Of a DNA stretch of 64,000 bases, positions 26,655 to 36,327 are shown piece by piece. Below the pieces are notes generated by a model. It worked only from the letters and a program-made list of their open reading frames with translations, had not been told where the DNA came from and ran no database searches. Position numbers and translations under genes: made by a program. This stretch comes from Tepidaquicella sp964564635. Its GTDB lineage: Bacteria > Bacteroidota > Ignavibacteria > Tepidaquicellales > Tepidaquicellaceae. Location: assembly GCA_964564635.1 (NCBI GenBank), contig CAZMAR010000001.1, positions 434,001 to 498,000 on the forward strand, read 5' to 3'. The stretch's first letter is position 1; each line of letters starts with the position of its first letter.

Positions 26655-27791
26655 TTACCTATCTATTTCTCCTAACACAATATCAAAGCTCCCAAGAATA
26701 GCAATTAAATCAGCAATCATAGCACCTTTAGAAATCTGATTCATTAAACTAACATGAACAAATGACGGAGACCTTGCTTTTACTCTATAAGGATTCGGAC
26801 TGCCATCACTTACAACATAAAACCCAAGTTCACCTTTTGGAACTTCGGAGCGTACATAAACTTCACCAACAGGAGGTTTTATTTTTTTTGGAATCGCAGA
26901 CTGAACATCACCTTCTGGAATATTGTCAATTGCCTGTTCAATAATTTTAACAGACTCTTCCATTTCTCTTATTCTCACCATATACCTATCCCAGCAATCG
27001 CCAACAGTTCCTACTTCACCTTTTCCGACAGGAATATCAAAATCAAACTTATGATATATAGAATATGGGTCATTCTTTCTTAAATCCCATTTAACACCAG
27101 AACCTCTCAAGGTAGGTCCACTTGCTCCAGCATTTATTGCAACATCCGCAGGCAAAACACCAACTTTAGCAGTTCTTTCAATAAAAATCTTGTTATAAGA
27201 AAGCAAATCATTAAGCATCTTTATCCTTGGCTTAAAATACTTTAAAAACTTTTTAACCTTTGGTTGAAATTCTTTTGGAATATCGTGGGATAATCCACCA
27301 ATCCAAATGTAATTATAAAGTAACCTTGCCCCACAGGTAATTTCAAACAGGTCTAAAATCATCTCACGGTCTATGAAGCAATACAGAAAAGGAGTCATCG
27401 CACCAATATCATTACCATAAGTTCCGACTGCAACAAGGTGAGAAGCAATCCTTTGCAGTTCACACATAATAACTCTAATATACTCCACTCTTTCAGGCAC
27501 CTCAATCCCAAGTAATTTTTCAACTGCAAGTACATAAGCCAATTCATTATTCATAGCATTTAAATAATCCAACCTGTCAACATAAGGAATAACCTGCGGA
27601 TAAGTCATTGCTTCTGCATGCTTTTCAAAACATCTATGCAGATAACCAATATAAGGCTTAACATTAACAACAATTTCCCCGTTTAATGTTACAACCAACC
27701 TCAGTACACCGTGAGTAGAGGGGTGCTGAGGTCCCATATTAATAACAATCTCTTCAGTTTTTAATTCAATATTTTCGTATTCTTTTTTCAA
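26655..27791 (-). CDS. nuoD: NADH-quinone oxidoreductase subunit D
   Basis: 378 aa. INMGPQHPSTHGVLRL is the family signature with the quinone-site histidine. GIMID-type C-terminal residues are represented by SFDIVLGEIDR. It is related to the large subunit of NiFe hydrogenases but lacks the metal-binding cysteines. It is shorter than the paralogue at 56440. Confidence 0.96.
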   Translation of the reverse strand: MKKEYENIELKTEEIVINMGPQHPSTHGVLRLVVTLNGEIVVNVKPYIGYLHRCFEKHAEAMTYPQVIPYVDRLDYLNAMNNELAYVLAVEKLLGIEVPERVEYIRVIMCELQRIASHLVAVGTYGNDIGAMTPFLYCFIDREMILDLFEITCGARLLYNYIWIGGLSHDIPKEFQPKVKKFLKYFKPRIKMLNDLLSYNKIFIERTAKVGVLPADVAINAGASGPTLRGSGVKWDLRKNDPYSIYHKFDFDIPVGKGEVGTVGDCWDRYMVRIREMEESVKIIEQAIDNIPEGDVQSAIPKKIKPPVGEVYVRSEVPKGELGFYVVSDGSPNPYRVKARSPSFVHVSLMNQISKGAMIADLIAILGSFDIVLGEIDR

Positions 27792-27812
27792 TTCTAAATT
27801 ATTTTTTTTATT

Positions 27813-28292
27813 TTAATATGGTACTCTCATTCCTCGGTAAAATTCCTGTACTTTATAATCTTTCCTTAAAGGATGCCCTTCCCAGTCTTCCGGCAGTAAT
27901 ATTCTTCTTAAGTCCGGATTCCCTTCAAAAATAATACCAAATAGGTCGTATGCTTCTCTTTCGTGCCATTCAGCTGTTGCCCAAACATCATAAACACTTT
28001 TAACAACTGGATTAGATTTAGGGACAATCACTTTTAATTTCAATTTATGCTTATGAACAAAGGAAAACATATGATACACAACAGCCAGATTATCGTTATC
28101 TAAATCAACCCCGCTCAGGCAATTTAAAAAATCAAATTGTAAACTCTTTTCATCTCTTAAAAAATATGAAACAGCATTAATACTGTTAGCATCAACCACA
28201 ATAAATGGTTCTAATGGTATATCAGTTTTCAGTTCAATAATTCCATCATCAAAAGCGGATTTTAATAAATCGTAAATTTTATTTATTTCCAT
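27813..28292 (-). CDS. nuoC: NADH-quinone oxidoreductase subunit C
   Basis: 159 aa, 30-kDa subunit family. The signature EREAYDLFGIIFEGNPDLRR is followed by LPEDWEGHPLRKDY. It is a separate protein, not fused to NuoD. It lies between nuoB (7 bp) and nuoD (21 bp). Confidence 0.95.
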   Translation of the reverse strand: MEINKIYDLLKSAFDDGIIELKTDIPLEPFIVVDANSINAVSYFLRDEKSLQFDFLNCLSGVDLDNDNLAVVYHMFSFVHKHKLKLKVIVPKSNPVVKSVYDVWATAEWHEREAYDLFGIIFEGNPDLRRILLPEDWEGHPLRKDYKVQEFYRGMRVPY

Positions 28293-28299
28293 AAAAGAT

Positions 28300-28809
28300 T
28301 CACTTTTTTTTCTTTACTAAAGCCTGATTTCTTATTCTATCCTGTAATTTTAAAAGACCTTCAAGTAATGCTTCCGGTCTTGGTGGGCATCCAGGTACAT
28401 AAACATCAACAGGTATAATTCTATCTATTCCCTTTAATACATGATAACCATGCTCCCAATACGGTCCTCCACAATTAGCACAACTACCCATAGAAATAAT
28501 ATATTTAGGTTCGGGCATCTGATCATAGAGCCTTTTAACTCTTGTCGCCATTTTTAAAGTTACAGTTCCAGAAATAAGAATAATATCACAATGTCGGGGA
28601 GAGGGGCGTGGAATAATACCAAATCTATCAAGGTCGTAATGCGAAGCAGAAGTAGCCATCATTTCAATAGCGCAACAGGCAAGCCCAAAGAACATTTGCC
28701 ACATTGAAGAAAGCCTTGAATAATTCAGCAGTTTATCCAGAGTTGTTATTGTTACTGCTCCTGAATCAAATTGTTCTATTCTAAAATCGAGTTTATCTAA
28801 TATTCCCAT
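28300..28809 (-). CDS. nuoB: NADH-quinone oxidoreductase subunit B (4Fe-4S N2)
   Basis: 169 aa. The N2 cluster ligands are in GLACCAIEMM, GSCANCGG and PGCPPRPEALLEG. The adjacent double cysteine is intact. It passes electrons to quinone at the NuoD/NuoH interface. It lies between nuoA and nuoC. Confidence 0.96.
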   Translation of the reverse strand: MGILDKLDFRIEQFDSGAVTITTLDKLLNYSRLSSMWQMFFGLACCAIEMMATSASHYDLDRFGIIPRPSPRHCDIILISGTVTLKMATRVKRLYDQMPEPKYIISMGSCANCGGPYWEHGYHVLKGIDRIIPVDVYVPGCPPRPEALLEGLLKLQDRIRNQALVKKKK

Positions 28810-28835
28810 AAAAGATTAGAATTTGAGATAATAAA

Positions 28836-29243
28836 TTAATCTGCTTTAAAAGTCTGCCTTTCCAATTTTGGAATAACTGGCTCAGGTTTATCCCATCTTA
28901 AATCACCCTTAGCAAGTGCATAAATAAACCCAAAAATCAAAATAATGAGAAAGACAGCCATTTCGATAAAAGCAAACATTCCTAATTCCTTAAAAACCAC
29001 AGCCCATGGGAAGAGGAAAATAATTTCCACATCAAAAATAATGAAAATTAAAGCTACCACATAAAATCTAACATTAAACCTAACCCAGGTTTCACCAACA
29101 GTATCCTCACCACATTCATAGGTAGTTTTCTTAAAAGGGGTGGGTCTTTTAGGAGCAATTAGGAGTGCAGCAATGAAGGCGATAGCGACGAAACCAACTG
29201 CCACTATCATAAATACAAGAATCTGAGCGTAGTCAGCAAACAT
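28836..29243 (-). CDS. nuoA: NADH-quinone oxidoreductase subunit A
   Basis: 135 aa, three transmembrane helices. TYECGEDTVGETWVRFNVRF and FDVEIIFLFPWA are the family landmarks. It is the first gene of the ABCDHIJKLMN operon. birA ends 39 bp upstream in the same direction, so the operon could start here or be read from further up. Confidence 0.95.
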   Translation of the reverse strand: MFADYAQILVFMIVAVGFVAIAFIAALLIAPKRPTPFKKTTYECGEDTVGETWVRFNVRFYVVALIFIIFDVEIIFLFPWAVVFKELGMFAFIEMAVFLIILIFGFIYALAKGDLRWDKPEPVIPKLERQTFKAD

Positions 29244-29282
29244 AAATTATCTTTTTCTTGACTAACAACTTATAAAAAAATT

Positions 29283-30080
29283 TTAATAAATTAAATGCAC
29301 TTCTCCGGAATAGAACTTAAATTTTTCTCCTGTGTCAGATAAAATAATAATTGCTCCGTCAATTTCAATATCAAATATTTTACCTCTATAAATTTTCGAG
29401 TCATCGGATTTTATGAATTCAACATTCTTACCAATTAAATTGGAAAAATTTTTCCACAGGAACAATATTCTTTCCGGACAAAGCACTGCATCATAATAGA
29501 TAAAAAATTTCTGATAAATTTTAAATGCCAGAGACTCAATTTCTGCACATTTTCCACTTTCTAAAAAAAGAGAAGTTGCATTCTTAGATTTATATTTATT
29601 ATTTCTCAATTCATCAGGGAATGAATCCTGATTTACATTAATTCCTATACCAATTGACAGAAATTTATTTTTTTCATTTGAATTTGTATTCCTGACTACC
29701 TCAGTTAAAATACCCCCTGTCTTTTTTCCGTTTATCAAAATATCATTTTGCCATTTAAGAGTAATATCTAAATCAGGAAATTCCTCCTTTAAAACATTGT
29801 AAATAATCACCCCCGCATAAAAATTCACCACGCACATTTGCTTTTCTTCCACAATCAAATCCTGAACAATGGTCATAGTAATATTTTTTTCGCATTCAGA
29901 AAACCATTGATTTGAAAATCTTCCCCTACCCTTCTTTTGATAAGGAGTAATAATTAAAGCAGGTGGTTGAATTAAATTATCTTTTGCAAAATCATTTGTA
30001 GAGTCAACCTCAGGTAAAAAAATTAAATTACATTTTAACCCACTCTCGCTGAAGTATTTCTGTAATTTATTTATTTTCAT
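29283..30080 (-). CDS. birA: Biotin--[acetyl-CoA-carboxylase] ligase
   Basis: 265 aa. EVDSTNDFAKDNL, KKGRGRFSNQWFSE (biotin/AMP loop), LKWQNDILINGKKTGGIL and GIGINVNQ are the catalytic motifs of biotin protein ligases. There is no N-terminal helix-turn-helix, so it is the ligase-only form and not a repressor. The start overlaps the end of the upstream subtilase gene by 14 bp. Confidence 0.93.
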   Translation of the reverse strand: MKINKLQKYFSESGLKCNLIFLPEVDSTNDFAKDNLIQPPALIITPYQKKGRGRFSNQWFSECEKNITMTIVQDLIVEEKQMCVVNFYAGVIIYNVLKEEFPDLDITLKWQNDILINGKKTGGILTEVVRNTNSNEKNKFLSIGIGINVNQDSFPDELRNNKYKSKNATSLFLESGKCAEIESLAFKIYQKFFIYYDAVLCPERILFLWKNFSNLIGKNVEFIKSDDSKIYRGKIFDIEIDGAIIILSDTGEKFKFYSGEVHLIY

Positions 30081-31557
30081 TAACGGTATAATAATTCAAT
30101 GCAAGGTATGCATCTACTCTACCATATCCGTAATACTGATCCCAGCCGGGTTTGTCTTCCATTGGATCACCAACTCTATCTCTCGCAGTCCTGATAATTA
30201 TTTCTTTCAATTCATTAGCCGTACGATTTTTATTTTGGGATAAAAGTAATGATGCAATACCGCTAACAATAGCAGTTGATTGTGAAGTGCCACTCCAGGA
30301 TATATCAAATTTATAATCATTACTATAATCCAAACCATAAATTCTGTTGCCCGGAGCAACTACCGAAATATGCTTCCCCCAGCAACTACCTCCGCCCCAG
30401 GTGAATCTTTTACATCTGGTATCATCAGTATCAGTTGCTCCAATTGCCATAACCCCGGGATATGCAGCCGGATAATAATCCTTATTATTACCCTTGTTCA
30501 TCATCGCTGCAATCACAAGAGCATTATTTGCAATTGCATAATCAATTGCTACTTTCAAAACCTTAGAATAATCTTCCCCACCTTCACTCATATTAATAAT
30601 TCTCGCACCATTATCAACAGCATATTTAACGGATTCTGCCCACGAGTCATATTCACCTGTATTATCATCAGAAAGATTTTTACAAATCATTAACTTACAT
30701 TTGAAATTTATTCCAGCAAACCCAATAATATTATTTGAATTTGCGCCTATAATACCTGCAATATTAGTTCCATGCCCAAAACCATCTTCAGGAACATTAT
30801 CATCATAAGAAAAATCCCACCCAAAGACATCATCTACATAACCATTCTTATCGTCATCAATACCATTATTAGGAATTTCATTTTTATTTATCCATATTCT
30901 TCCGGTAAGTTCTGGATGATTTAGTTTCACTCCGGAATCCATAATTCCAACAATAACATCCTGACTGCCTGTTTCAATATCCCATGCATTTACAATATTA
31001 ATATCAGCACCAACTTTTGCAACTCCGTAATCAGAGCTTGGTTTAATTTTCCCTTCATTTTTTAAGTACCATTGTAAGTAAAACATCTCATCATTCGGGA
31101 TTAAACTACTATTATAATAATTTTCATTTATATCTCTATGTCCTCCCGCCTCTCCGATAAAAACAGGTTCAGAAAATTCTACATTCTTATCGGTATTATA
31201 ATCATCTATAATCTTAATTATGTCAGTTGTAAAATTCGTATCAAGATAAAACACATAGATTCTATCCATTCCAAGTCTATAGTACACATCAGAATTTCCA
31301 TTATTTAAATTGAAAAGCTTTCGAATTCTTGAAATTCTATATTTATTATTTTTTAAATCTATAGATTTTATTCCCGTGATTAAAGAAATCTTACCTGTGG
31401 CTTCTGATATTTTAAGTTCATACTTTGTCTTAACGAAAAATTTGTTCTTTACAAATCTTTTACTCCCACTATAATATAAATTAGCAAATGAATTAGCAAA
31501 GGTTACAAGAATTACAAATAAAATTGTATAATAAATTATTTTTTTAAAATTGCACAT
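30067..31557 (-). CDS. Secreted subtilisin-like serine protease (S8)
   Basis: 496 aa. An N-terminal hydrophobic segment (about 8-26) should export it. A propeptide-like region precedes the catalytic domain, in which the triad is D207 (GIMDSGVKLNHPEL), H262 (GFGHGTNIAGI) and S425 (SGTSQSTAIVSG). An oxyanion asparagine is present near 354. The protein ends soon after the catalytic domain and, unlike its neighbours, has no T9SS sorting domain. The substrate is unknown. Confidence 0.92.
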   Translation of the reverse strand: MCNFKKIIYYTILFVILVTFANSFANLYYSGSKRFVKNKFFVKTKYELKISEATGKISLITGIKSIDLKNNKYRISRIRKLFNLNNGNSDVYYRLGMDRIYVFYLDTNFTTDIIKIIDDYNTDKNVEFSEPVFIGEAGGHRDINENYYNSSLIPNDEMFYLQWYLKNEGKIKPSSDYGVAKVGADINIVNAWDIETGSQDVIVGIMDSGVKLNHPELTGRIWINKNEIPNNGIDDDKNGYVDDVFGWDFSYDDNVPEDGFGHGTNIAGIIGANSNNIIGFAGINFKCKLMICKNLSDDNTGEYDSWAESVKYAVDNGARIINMSEGGEDYSKVLKVAIDYAIANNALVIAAMMNKGNNKDYYPAAYPGVMAIGATDTDDTRCKRFTWGGGSCWGKHISVVAPGNRIYGLDYSNDYKFDISWSGTSQSTAIVSGIASLLLSQNKNRTANELKEIIIRTARDRVGDPMEDKPGWDQYYGYGRVDAYLALNYYTVNENK

Positions 31558-31583
31558 AACGAAAAATATTTACAATTTTTTTA

Positions 31584-32891
31584 TCACTTCACCAAAACCA
31601 TCTTACCAGACTTTATTAACTCTCTACCATCATAAACCTGTTTAATAATAACTTTATAAAGATAAACTCCGGAAGGTAAATCATCAGCAAAAAATTTATA
31701 TTTATAGATACCGGTATTCTGATACTCATTCTTGAGAGTTTTTATCTTTTTTCCATTAATATCAAAAACTTCAATCTTAACCAACGAAGGATATTGAACC
31801 TGATATCTAATAGTAGTAGATGAATTGAAAGGATTTGGATAATTATAAACAAGGTTATAGTCTCCAGTTTCGGGAAAATGATTATTTAAGCCAGAAGAAT
31901 TAACGCTATATTTTAAAATAGTTCCTTTCTCTCCGACCGCCCATCCGGTATATTGATTTGTGAAAACTAAACTCGTAACCATAGTGCTATCAGGAGAAGG
32001 AATATATTCCCACCTTGCGCCACCATCAGTGGTAAAAACTAAAAGTTCCGAAAAGCCTGATGCAATCCAGCCTTCGGTTTGAGTCCTGAAAGAAATAGCT
32101 AATCCCATTCCGAAAATTTCCAGCCAACTATAATTCCAGTTACTTCCTAAATTTGTTGAAAGCGAAAGACTTACTCCGTATTCAAAATCACCACCTGAAG
32201 CAAAAAAGTTATTTGCATCAAGAATACATAAATCCCACAATGGTTCTGCCCCAACAGGTTGCGAGACCCAGTTTAAGCCTGCATCAGTAGTTTGCCATAC
32301 CACCCCTGAAATATCTATATAGCCACCAACTGCCACGCCAGTATTCTGATTTAAAAATTTTATCCTTCTAATAGGAAAGTTAGAAAGCAAACCCGGTGCA
32401 ATTTCAGAAGGGTTCCAGTTAACTCCACCATTAGTGGTGTATAGTAGTACCTTCGGTTGTGGAAAAGAGAGTCCAAGATAGCCATTATTTTCTGTTGTAA
32501 AATAAATTACATTAGCAAAAACCATTGTATCAGGATATAGTGAGTAAGTCCAGTTTAAACCGCCATTTGTCGTTGAAAAAATAAATGAACCGTAGTAAAA
32601 ATAATTAGAGTACAAGGCTACTGCCCAACCTCTATTTCTATTTAAAAAGAAAATATCAACAAAGTTAAATGTAGAATCACTAAACTGCTGACCCCAACTC
32701 TGACCTCCATTTGTAGTAAAGAAAACATTGCCGGAGTCGGCAATAATCCAGCCATAAAGAGAATCAACAAAAAAAACTCGCTTCAGGTTTTGAGTGGTAG
32801 GACTATTGGTCTGTTTAATCCAGACAGAAGCAGGTTGTGAAAAAGCAACCGCGTAAAAAGCTAAAAAAAATATAAACAGAAATTTTTTCAT
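31584..32891 (-). CDS. YCF48/BNR-type beta-propeller protein with T9SS sorting domain
   Basis: 435 aa. It has a signal peptide (ends AFSQP), then about seven repeats with TTNGGxxW and xGWAV motifs, as in YCF48/HCF136-like propellers. It ends with a sorting domain opening YNYPNPFNSSTTIRYQV and closing GKMVLVK. It is predicted to be exported by the type IX system and attached to the surface. It has no enzymatic signature. It is 26 bp upstream of the subtilase and 5 bp downstream of the desulfurase. Confidence 0.85.
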   Translation of the reverse strand: MKKFLFIFFLAFYAVAFSQPASVWIKQTNSPTTQNLKRVFFVDSLYGWIIADSGNVFFTTNGGQSWGQQFSDSTFNFVDIFFLNRNRGWAVALYSNYFYYGSFIFSTTNGGLNWTYSLYPDTMVFANVIYFTTENNGYLGLSFPQPKVLLYTTNGGVNWNPSEIAPGLLSNFPIRRIKFLNQNTGVAVGGYIDISGVVWQTTDAGLNWVSQPVGAEPLWDLCILDANNFFASGGDFEYGVSLSLSTNLGSNWNYSWLEIFGMGLAISFRTQTEGWIASGFSELLVFTTDGGARWEYIPSPDSTMVTSLVFTNQYTGWAVGEKGTILKYSVNSSGLNNHFPETGDYNLVYNYPNPFNSSTTIRYQVQYPSLVKIEVFDINGKKIKTLKNEYQNTGIYKYKFFADDLPSGVYLYKVIIKQVYDGRELIKSGKMVLVK

Positions 32892-32896
32892 TCCAA

Positions 32897-34051
32897 TTAA
32901 TTACTCAAGAGAATATTCTTTAAAACCTGAATAAAATAATCTATATCTTCCTTTGTGTTATATCTACCGAAAGATACTCTTATTGAACTTAAAGCTTCTT
33001 TTTCCGTAAGACCTAATTCCATCAATACCTTTGAGGGTTTCAATGCACCTGAGTGACACGCAGAGCCACCGGAAACCGCAATACCTCTTAAATCAAGCAT
33101 AACAATCAACATTTCAGGCTCATACTTAAATTTACGATAATCAATTTTAATATTCACAATATTTTGTAATACATTTTTTTCAGGGGAATTGTAAGAAATC
33201 CCATCTGCAAAGTGCTCGCTTAGTTGAGATTTTAAATAATTATTAAGAAAAGTGTAATGGGCAATATCGTCATCAATCTTTTCTTTTAGAAGTTCAATCG
33301 TTTTCTTTAATCCTGCAATTAAAGGAATGTTCTCAGTACCAGACCTGAGACCACGCTCCTGCCCGCCACCGTGCAGGAGTTTTTCGATATCTCTGTTTTG
33401 TTTTAAATAAAGAATACCAATACCTTTAGGTCCGTATATCTTGTGTGCGGATAAAGAAGCAGCATCAAGCCCCAAATTTTTTAAATAAAATTTCATTTTT
33501 CCTATACTCTGAACTGTATCCGAATGTAAAAAAATACCTCTTGACTTTGCAAGTTCAGAAATTGCAGATATGTCGTTTATCGTGCCAAGCTCATTATTTG
33601 CGTGCATTACTGAAATCAGGAAAGTTTTCTCTGTAATTGCTTTCTCAATCTGCTCAGGTAAAATTCTTCCCTCTCTATCTGCTTTGACTATGGTAACATC
33701 AAAATTGAATTTATCTCTTAAGAACAATACAGTCTCAAGAACGGAAGGATGTTCTATATTTGATGTGATAATGTGATTTTTTTCAGAATTGAGAAAATTA
33801 AATGCAAATCCTTTTATTGCGGTATTATTGGATTCCGTTCCACAGGCGGTAAAGAAAATTTCGGAGGGCTCACATTTCAAAAAATCAGCAATGAGTTCCC
33901 GAGTCTCTTCTAAAAGAACTTTGGGCTTCTTCCCGAATTCGTGAACTGAAGAAGGATTACCAAAGAAATCGGAAAAATAAGGTAGAATTGCTTCCTTAAC
34001 TTCATTAGATACTCTCGTTGTGGAAGCATTATCTAAATAAACTTGATTCAT
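32897..34051 (-). CDS. Cysteine desulfurase (NifS/IscS family)
   Basis: 384 aa. It begins VYLDNASTTRVSNEV. PLP-site features include HPSVLE, HANNELGTIN and the Schiff-base lysine K204 in SAHKIYGPKG. The persulfide cysteine is C332 in GSACHSGALKPS. It releases sulphur from cysteine for iron-sulphur clusters and tRNA thiolation. The adjacent complex I operon needs many such clusters, but no scaffold gene (iscU) is nearby. Confidence 0.93.
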   Translation of the reverse strand: MNQVYLDNASTTRVSNEVKEAILPYFSDFFGNPSSVHEFGKKPKVLLEETRELIADFLKCEPSEIFFTACGTESNNTAIKGFAFNFLNSEKNHIITSNIEHPSVLETVLFLRDKFNFDVTIVKADREGRILPEQIEKAITEKTFLISVMHANNELGTINDISAISELAKSRGIFLHSDTVQSIGKMKFYLKNLGLDAASLSAHKIYGPKGIGILYLKQNRDIEKLLHGGGQERGLRSGTENIPLIAGLKKTIELLKEKIDDDIAHYTFLNNYLKSQLSEHFADGISYNSPEKNVLQNIVNIKIDYRKFKYEPEMLIVMLDLRGIAVSGGSACHSGALKPSKVLMELGLTEKEALSSIRVSFGRYNTKEDIDYFIQVLKNILLSN

Positions 34052-34095
34052 AATTTTTTTTCTTGAGCAATTCTGCTTTAATGAAAAAAAACCTG

Positions 34096-34761
34096 TCAGA
34101 TTTTTTTCATATATTTTTTTAGATAATCAAAGGGCATAAAGACCTCCGGGGTTCCAATTGCATAAGGACCAACCTGATAGTGAGGAAAAGTAAATAAAAT
34201 TCCATCTTTTAGAAAATTATACACAGTAAAATTTTCAGGCTTTGGTGCAGCACCTTCTTTAATCCATTCCTCATCTTCAAGCCCTGCCTTTTTTAAATCT
34301 TCTATACAGAATCTGGATATTTCATCAAGATAATCTCCGAAAAACATATCATCAAGAGTTATAATTTTTCTCTGATAAAAATCATAATTATATGAATACA
34401 GAACTGTTATCCCGTGAGCCCCACCTGTGAACTCATAACTGTAAAATAATATACTTATGAAATCTTTATCATAATATTTAATATCAAAAGAATAGTATAA
34501 ACTATAAGGAGAAATAATATCTTCCGGCATTTCTTTCACAAGCTGTTCATAATACCTTTTTTTTTCCTTTACCATCTCCTCTATTTGTAGATTGAAATCT
34601 TTCTGGTATTCCATTTTTACAGCATCGTACATTTTAGGATACCGAATAGTAATACTATATGTATCCGTTTCTCTGGAATATACCACAGTATCAATTTTAT
34701 ATTGTGCAAAAATATTTGCAGAAATCAGCAACGCAAAAGTAAAAAAAATTATTTTTTTCAT
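34096..34761 (-). CDS. Secreted DUF3298/DUF4163-like protein
   Basis: 221 aa. Signal peptide at residues 1-19 (ISANIFAQ). The sequence FTGGAHGITVLYSYNYDF with ITLDDMFFGDYLD matches the RsiV/PdaC-type DUF4163-DUF3298 architecture. Members of this group bind or act on the cell wall; the role here is unknown. It is the most upstream gene of the long minus-strand block. Its stop sits inside an AT-rich hairpin (34081-34110) that could act as a weak terminator. Confidence 0.75.
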   Translation of the reverse strand: MKKIIFFTFALLISANIFAQYKIDTVVYSRETDTYSITIRYPKMYDAVKMEYQKDFNLQIEEMVKEKKRYYEQLVKEMPEDIISPYSLYYSFDIKYYDKDFISILFYSYEFTGGAHGITVLYSYNYDFYQRKIITLDDMFFGDYLDEISRFCIEDLKKAGLEDEEWIKEGAAPKPENFTVYNFLKDGILFTFPHYQVGPYAIGTPEVFMPFDYLKKYMKKI

Positions 34762-35429
34762 AATAAATAAATTTAAATTTATACAATATTTAACAAAAAA
34801 ATAAAAGAAAAAATTCTAAAAGGGGTAATTTTTTTGAAAATTTAAAATCAATATAATCAAAGAATATTTATCAAATATTTATATTTAATTATTTAGAGAA
34901 TTAAATAATGAAATGGCAATACAATTTATTGATAGGGATAAATTATAATTTTTCTAAATTTATTATCCCAATATTGCTTCTTTCAAAAAAAGAGCACTGC
35001 TGGGTTATGCCGTGCTCAGGATAACCGCTTTCTATATCTATTATAAATATCAATTAAAAAAAATAATGTAAAATTTCGCTAAACTTTAAAAACACACAAC
35101 AACCCAATCCTTTTCTCCTATTTTATCCTCTTACTATAACAAATATCATTAAACTAAAATTTAAATGCAAACCACAACTATATTCCTGCGGGAAAATACG
35201 AAACAATTACTATAACAAACATCGCTAAACTAAAATTTGAAAGCAAACCACAACGAGTTTTGGAGCAACCTTAACAACTGATTTACTATAACAAATATCG
35301 CTAAACTAAAATTTGAAAAAATACTACAACTATAATATTTACTGTCTTGAAAATCCCTGTGGGACTGCCTCTCCTGATTGAAATAAAAATTGTACCATAA
35401 GATAACTCCCAACTCTACGGAAAAATAAC
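34762..35429. other. Intergenic region with repeats and a terminator-like pseudoknot
   Basis: 668 bp without a credible gene. It holds three copies of a 48-bp direct repeat (35131, 35207, 35283) and a compact two-stem element (34992-35026), listed separately. The rest is AT-rich sequence in which I see nothing. Confidence 0.7.
34985..35026 (-). terminator. Rho-independent terminator with interlocking second stem
   Basis: On the minus strand GGTTAT (35008-35003 pairs from 35026-35021) and GAGCAC/GTGCTC (35017-35012 with 34997-34992) interleave. The second stem is followed directly by seven T. The GAGCAC hairpin plus T run is a standard terminator for the leftward TPR gene at 35430-36142. The first stem pairs across it, so the two either form an H-type pseudoknot or exclude one another. 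Confidence 0.6.
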
Positions 35430-36142
35430 TTATTTACAATTTTTATTATACTCCTCTATTATGTCTTTCATTTTATTATCAAGCTTTAATGCTTGATCAA
35501 AATCTTTTTTCGCTTTATCACAATCAAAAAGTTCACTATAAACTAAACCACGATTTGCATATGCATCTGCAAAATACGGATCGAGTTGGATTGCTCTTGT
35601 GTAATCTGATATGGCTTCGGAATATTTTTCCAAATCATAATAAACATTCCCGCGGTTGTTGTATGCATATGCATAATCAGGATCGAGTTGGATTGCTTTT
35701 GTGTAATCTGATATGGCTTCGGAATATTTTTCCAAATCATAATAAACATTCCCNNNNNNNNNNNNNNNNNNNNNNNNNNNNNNNNNNNNNNNNNNNNNNN
35801 NNNNNNNNNNNNNNNNNNNNNNNNNNNNNNNNNNNNNNNNNNNNNNNNNNNNNAATCAGGATCGAGTTGGATTGCTTTTGTGTAATCTGATATGGCTTCG
35901 GAATATTTCTGTAAAGAATAATATGCAAGACCGCGGTTGTTGTATGCTTTAGGGGTTGGGAATTTTTGTATGGCTTTCGTGTAGTATTCTATTGCCTTTT
36001 CATAATTCCCTTTGTCAAATTCTTCATCCCCTAATTTAACATAATCCTGACATATACCAATATTAAAAAGCAAAATAACTCCCAACAAAGTAAATACTAA
36101 TTTTTTCCCCGAAATTAATCGGGATTTCTCTGAGTTTGACAT
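35430..36142 (-). CDS. TPR-repeat protein interrupted by a scaffold gap
   Basis: The N-terminal part (from 36142) has a hydrophobic membrane anchor or signal (VFTLLGVILLFNIGIC) and two TPR units. The C-terminal part (ending at 35430) has three to four more. Units are nearly identical at DNA level (EAISDYTKAIQLDPD). Exactly 100 N at 35754-35853 separate the parts, and the frames on either side differ only because the gap size is arbitrary. It is probably one gene with more TPR units than shown. Such proteins usually bind partners; no enzymatic domain is seen. Confidence 0.75.
35754..35853. other. Assembly gap, 100 N
   Basis: A run of exactly 100 N inside the TPR gene, flanked by almost identical TPR-coding units. 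The round number indicates a gap of unknown size caused by repeat collapse. Confidence 0.98.
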
Positions 36143-36327
36143 AATGATATTATTTTAATTTTTATTTCCACAATTATACTTCCCAAATTTGTGAACTATA
36201 AAAAATATCGCTAAAATAAAATTTAAATGCAAACCACAACTATATTCCTGCAGGAAAATACGAAACAATTACTATAACAAATATCGCTAAACTAAAATCT
36301 GAAAGCAAATCAGAACTAAGAAAGATT

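Larger units (their letters stand above)
35131..36316. repeat. Five copies of a 48-bp direct repeat flanking the TPR gene
   Basis: Copies lie at 35131-35178, 35207-35254, 35283-35330, 36193-36240 and 36269-36316, all in the same orientation. Each resembles TTACTATAACAAATATCGCT followed by AAACTAAAATTTGAAAGC. In 35131-35254 and 36193-36316 two copies are joined by the same 28-bp linker with a TTCCTGCAGGAA-type palindrome, so a near-identical 124-bp block stands on each side of the gene. Confidence 0.85.

Noticed and set aside
34081..34110. AT-rich hairpin at the end of the DUF3298 gene as a strong terminator
   Set aside because: The stem is almost all A-T with a small GC core in the loop; it may be weakly functional but is not convincing alone.
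35543..35928. Apparent frameshift in the TPR gene
   Set aside because: The frame change falls across 100 N, a gap of arbitrary length, so it cannot be read as a mutation.
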